Assembly (NCBI GenBank): GCA_027858815.1
Contig: JAQIBZ010000577.1
Location: 1 to 38,696, forward strand
Length of the DNA: 38,696 nucleotides
Direction of reading: 5' to 3'
From: Desulfobacteraceae bacterium
GTDB taxonomy: Bacteria; Desulfobacterota; Desulfobacteria; Desulfobacterales; Desulfosalsimonadaceae
The position numbers and the translations under genes are program-made. Positions 38,575 through 38,696 of this stretch are shown one piece after another; within the stretch, counting starts at the first letter, position 1, and each line of letters starts with the position of its first letter. The notes under the pieces are model-generated. The model had not been told where the DNA came from, made no database searches, and saw only the letters and a list, made by a program, of their open reading frames with translations.

Positions 38575-38696
38575 TATCAATAAAAAGGCTTCAACCGTTT
38601 ATAACGAATCAGGAAAAGGCATAAATATTCTTAAAAAAGTTTGGTTTTTTTTATATTTTTTGAAAGTGAAGGTATTCCAAGCTGATTTAAATAGAT

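Noticed and set aside
1-38696. CRISPR array, tRNA or rRNA genes
   Set aside because: No regularly spaced direct repeats and no tRNA/rRNA-like sequence recognised on reading; not exhaustively computed.

Overview
This looks like a glycosylation/type IV pilin accessory island from a bacterium, probably Deltaproteobacteria/Desulfobacterota (taxonomy inferred only from protein style). From left to right it contains: (1) a scrambled IS91-type remnant (1-~460); (2) three tandem TMTC-like multi-pass membrane glycosyltransferases (GT-C) with C-terminal TPRs (693-6252) and two further GT-C-like proteins (6361-10381); (3) a DPM/ALG5-like GT2 (10554-11357) tail-to-tail with a degraded C-terminal fragment of pyruvate phosphate dikinase; (4) two type IV pilin genes (12312, 14947) on either side of a divergent TMTC-like TPR glycosyltransferase, the first with a canonical sigma-54 promoter and a strong terminator; (5) three more DPM-like GT2 genes, each next to a GT-C gene; (6) a tandem minus-strand pair of recently duplicated GT-C genes (18116-21582); (7) a VKOR-thioredoxin/DsbA fusion (24586-25767); (8) a self-contained RelBE-like toxin-antitoxin cassette, a MntA/HepT-like pair and a truncated second HepT, the last two lying between a GT2 gene and its truncated duplicate; (9) an apparently complete pseudaminic acid pathway (pseB, pseC, pseF, a pseG-pseH fusion, pseI) followed by a frameshifted Pse-associated methylase and a flippase. 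No rRNA, tRNA or CRISPR array was recognised. Working hypothesis: a multi-donor pilin/surface-protein glycosylation and disulfide-maturation island. All functional assignments come from reading motifs by eye; no database search was run.
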